Below, one piece after another: positions 61,681-64,000 of a DNA stretch of 64,000 nucleotides. Both the position numbers and the translations under genes were made by a program. Every line of letters starts with the position of its first letter. Within the stretch, counting starts at the first letter, position 1. This DNA is from Thamnaconus septentrionalis (taxonomy: Eukaryota; Chordata; Actinopteri; Tetraodontiformes; Monacanthidae). The stretch spans positions 3,724,129 through 3,788,128 of the forward strand of contig CM020505.1 in NCBI GenBank assembly GCA_009823395.1. The letters run 5' to 3'. The notes beneath the pieces are model-generated. The model was given only the letters and a program-made list of their open reading frames with translations, was not told the origin of the DNA and searched no databases.

Positions 61681-61946
61681 GTAGGCGTGTTGTTATGTTG
61701 AATTAGAAAATGACCCGACTTTGTTAGTTAGAGCTACTGAAACATTTCCTGCCCTTCTCTTCAAAATTGATATGTACAATGACTTTATTCTGTCATTTGT
61801 TTTACCATTGATGTACCAAGCACCTAAGATGAACATGAATGTGAAGAACTTTTTTTTTAATCGTCTCCCCGTATCCACAGTACAGCTAACACTTCATGAT
61901 TGATATTTGAATTTTGAACATTTCAGTAGTTGGTGCAAGAGATTGA

Positions 61947-62008
<62 letters not shown>

Positions 62009-62042
62009 AAATCTTCCATTTCTTTGTTTCCATTTCCTCCAG
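61681..62042 (+). other. mdga1: mdga1 short intron between Ig4 and Ig5 (362 bp, phase 1)
   Basis: The donor is GTAGGC and the acceptor is TTTCCTCCAG ending at 62042. A 60-bp AAT array takes up about one sixth of the intron and ends 36 bases before the exon. Nothing else is seen. Confidence 0.9.
61947..62006. repeat. (AAT)20 microsatellite close to an acceptor
   Basis: A pure 60-bp AAT array, followed by GAAAATCTTCCATTTC and the Ig5 acceptor at 62042. It lies where branch points are usually found or just upstream. Confidence 0.95.
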
Positions 62043-62342
62043 TTTCCCCTCCGGTGCTGTCAGTTCCAGCTGGAGCGCAGGTGGTCAGTGTGCGAGAGGG
62101 GGCCAACGCTGAGCTGGTCTGCCTGGTGGTGGATGGGAAACCACGTCCGCCTGTCCTCTGGTCCCGGGTAGAGAAGGACCTGTTGATGCCGGGTGGAAAG
62201 ACAATGGTGGAGACACCCGATGGACGTCTGAGGCTGAGGAACGTCAGCCGCGACATGACGGGGATTTACCGCTGCCAGACGGCTCCCTACAATGGGCTCA
62301 ACATCAAACGCAGAGAGGCACAGGTTCAAGTAAACGTGCAGT
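62043..62342 (+). CDS. mdga1: mdga1 exon: Ig domain 5
   Basis: This 300-bp exon lies between TTTCCTCCAG and GTGAGT and is phase 1 at both ends. It encodes SPPVLSVPAGAQVVSVREG through REAQVQVNVQ (99 full codons). The Ig signature is C442 in ELVCLV, W455 in VLWSRV and C493 in YRCQTA. An N-glycosylation site is NVSR (N482). GKPRPPVLWSRV-K, ETPDG-LRL, VSRDM-G-YRCQTA-YNG and REAQVQ-NVQ match MDGA1. This is the last exon in the window. The next should open Ig6 with an aromatic residue and PP, but no such acceptor and frame occur before base 64000. Confidence 0.95.
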
Positions 62343-64000
62343 GTGAGTGTTACGCATCAGGATCATCCTGGACCTCATTTTGTGCAACAGCATTAAATAT
62401 ATGTCACACAGGGTAGATGCTCTGGTCACACAAGGAGTACAAATTTCCACTTGTGCAACCTCCTGTAATTTGGACTTGATTCAAAGCGCTGCCTCTGCGT
62501 ACTATTGTTGCTGCGTCTATTCTGAGCATCAGACAGGAATACATGAAACTTTAATGATCCACTGGCAAAAAGGCAGCAGCGAACATCAGCAGTAGAGAGA
62601 TTAATGAAGGCGTTTTAGATAAAAATCAAAAAGAGCAACACTCATTAAATCGACAACACAAAATAAATTAATCATGGAGTAATGAAGTTTAAAATTAAGG
62701 AGTGAAATATCCACATTGTACTCCAGATCTTTAGATCACCTGAAATATTTATATAATACCTATTACAAGTACAGACACAGTGATCAAATTTTTAGTTTAC
62801 GTTTTAAATGTTAAGCTTTGCAGCGCAACTCAGCCGCTGAGGCAACTGATAAATCGTGCAAATGCACCTGAAAACCTCCCCACTGTTTTCAGCTTGTCAG
62901 ATTGCAACAGGACCAAATAAGCAGCGTCCTTGGGAGAGAAAATGGGGTGTGAGTGGTTCTGTTCTATTGGCAGCAGTCAATTACCGAAAGAAAGCATTGA
63001 ACTTTGCATTATGGCTCTATTAGAAGTAAAGAAAACACAATGCCTGCGAGGGACCTCCCACTTGTAACTGTTGTCAATGGGCTGTCTTCCAGAAGGATGT
63101 TTGAAATGTGACTCACTGCTGTGACTGTGAAGCATTAACCACGCTGTTACCAAGAAACCTCTTCACATCTCTGGCAAAGAGAGAGAGAGAGACACTAAAC
63201 TTTCTTTCTCCAATAGTCAACTTTAGTGTACTACTCACACACTGCTCAAACCTACGTACAGTGTGGATGAATAACAGATGGTGAGAGGAACGGTGGAAAC
63301 CCCCCTGCAGCTTAAAGGCTGTTTTATACTGAATCTACCTTTTCCTCTTTCTGAGCCCTCCAGTGAAGTCATCCCAAAGCTCCCAGAGGATGTGCTTTGA
63401 GAGAGAGCAGAGGATCTGCCTTGCTAAAGTAACACACATAATTTCACTAAGCCCCCCCCCAACCACCTCCCATGGGGTTACCTACTTTTACCTACTTCAG
63501 CAACGCTTCAATCATGCCTACATTCACGGTGACTATTCCACTTGCTCACGGCTACTGAACAGCTGGTGAGAGTGAAGTACAGCTTCAGTTTGTGTCTTCC
63601 TGGAAGCTATAGTGTAGAACTAATACATATGTCCTTCAGGTGTCCGCATTTATACAATCGAGTTGTAGAAAACCATCCCTCAGCTCTGCGGTTGCTGCTT
63701 TTGCTTGCTTGCGCTTCGTTCCCTGGCCTTGTATTTTTGAACAAAATCCCATTTTTGCTTTGGGGAGCTTGCATAAAAAGGGTAACTCCAGGTTACATCT
63801 AAAACGTCAGCACACCCACAGAACAAAATTATTATACATAATACTATTGTCGAAGTTGGCCTCGGCAGCAATACATATGCATGTCCGTGAAAGACTGACT
63901 GTATAGTGAGGGATGCTGCTATCCGCGAAGTAGCGTGAAACAGGGCCTGCCATCCCAACGTACAGACAAAATGGCATAAGAGGGGTAATTGGCTTAGTTT
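62343..64000 (+). other. mdga1: mdga1 intron after Ig5 (5' part)
   Basis: The donor is GTGAGT and the intron runs off the window. It has a short GA tract near 63178-63192 and otherwise ordinary AT-rich sequence. No Ig6 exon, polyadenylation site or other gene is visible. Confidence 0.85.

Noticed and set aside
1512..62342. Identity as mdga2 instead of mdga1
   Set aside because: Several diagnostic blocks (DNISER, SDVRG with YQEKTVFLRC, NSNPPARFIWKRG, TFQITPD, LKLSCHVDA) fit MDGA1 better than the MDGA2 versions I recall. A phylogeny with all teleost paralogues would be decisive.
63363..63569. Candidate Ig6 exon after CCCTCCAG at about 63361
   Set aside because: The translation has no B-strand cysteine, tryptophan or YxC motif, and does not resemble the PPEVEP-type start expected for Ig6.
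1..64000. CRISPR arrays, prokaryotic operons, integrated viral genes
   Set aside because: No spaced direct repeats, no closely packed long frames and no viral gene block were seen; the only retroelement evidence is a solo LTR and short LINE and SINE pieces.

Overview
This window is vertebrate nuclear DNA, almost certainly from a teleost fish. It has spliced genes with GT-AG introns, dense dinucleotide microsatellites, and interspersed repeats typical of fish genomes. There is no sign of bacterial operons, phage or CRISPR. Seven exons on the + strand spell the middle of one gene, which I identify as mdga1 (MAM domain-containing glycosylphosphatidylinositol anchor 1). This is a neuronal, GPI-anchored immunoglobulin-superfamily protein that binds neuroligins and tunes synapse formation. 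Matching the translated exons to remembered mammalian MDGA1 and MDGA2 favours MDGA1. Examples are DNISER in Ig1, the TVHQTISDVRG...YQEKTVFLRC region in Ig2, and the TFQITPD and LKLSCHVDA blocks in Ig4.

Layout: 1512-1651 and 20716-20890 (Ig1); 48404-48600 and 50262-50394 (Ig2); 59106-59375 (Ig3); 61351-61680 (Ig4); 62043-62342 (Ig5). The seven exons total 1545 bp, or 515 residues in one continuous frame. All internal introns are GT-AG. Each Ig module is bounded by phase-1 introns, and Ig1 and Ig2 are each split again by a phase-0 intron directly after a CAG (Gln) codon. The signal-peptide exon lies before base 1. The exons for Ig6, the fibronectin-III-like region, the MAM domain and the GPI signal lie beyond base 64000.

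Introns make up about 97.6% of the window; the two largest are 19.1 kb and 27.5 kb. They hold a probable solo LTR with TG...CA ends and a 5-bp target duplication (14424-14984). They also hold a tRNA-derived SINE on the minus strand with a perfect 13-bp target duplication (54166-54546) and a decayed relative of it (about 10272-10415). Two fragments of a fish LINE ORF2 C-terminus, two copies of another common fish repeat, and an unnamed repeat pair at 41.9 and 46.1 kb are also present, with many microsatellites. I see no second protein gene, tRNA, rRNA or recognisable ncRNA gene on either strand; the other open frames are short, low-complexity or interrupted.

The most interesting non-coding signals sit next to exons. 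A (TG)8-T3 tract abuts the first acceptor. A weak donor at the first Ig2 exon is followed by CA repeats. Three GCATG (RBFOX-type) motifs lie just after the second Ig2 exon. A 60-bp AAT array occupies the 362-bp intron before Ig5. Together they suggest that splicing of the neuroligin-binding half of the protein may be regulated; this is inference. I found no unmistakable novel system.
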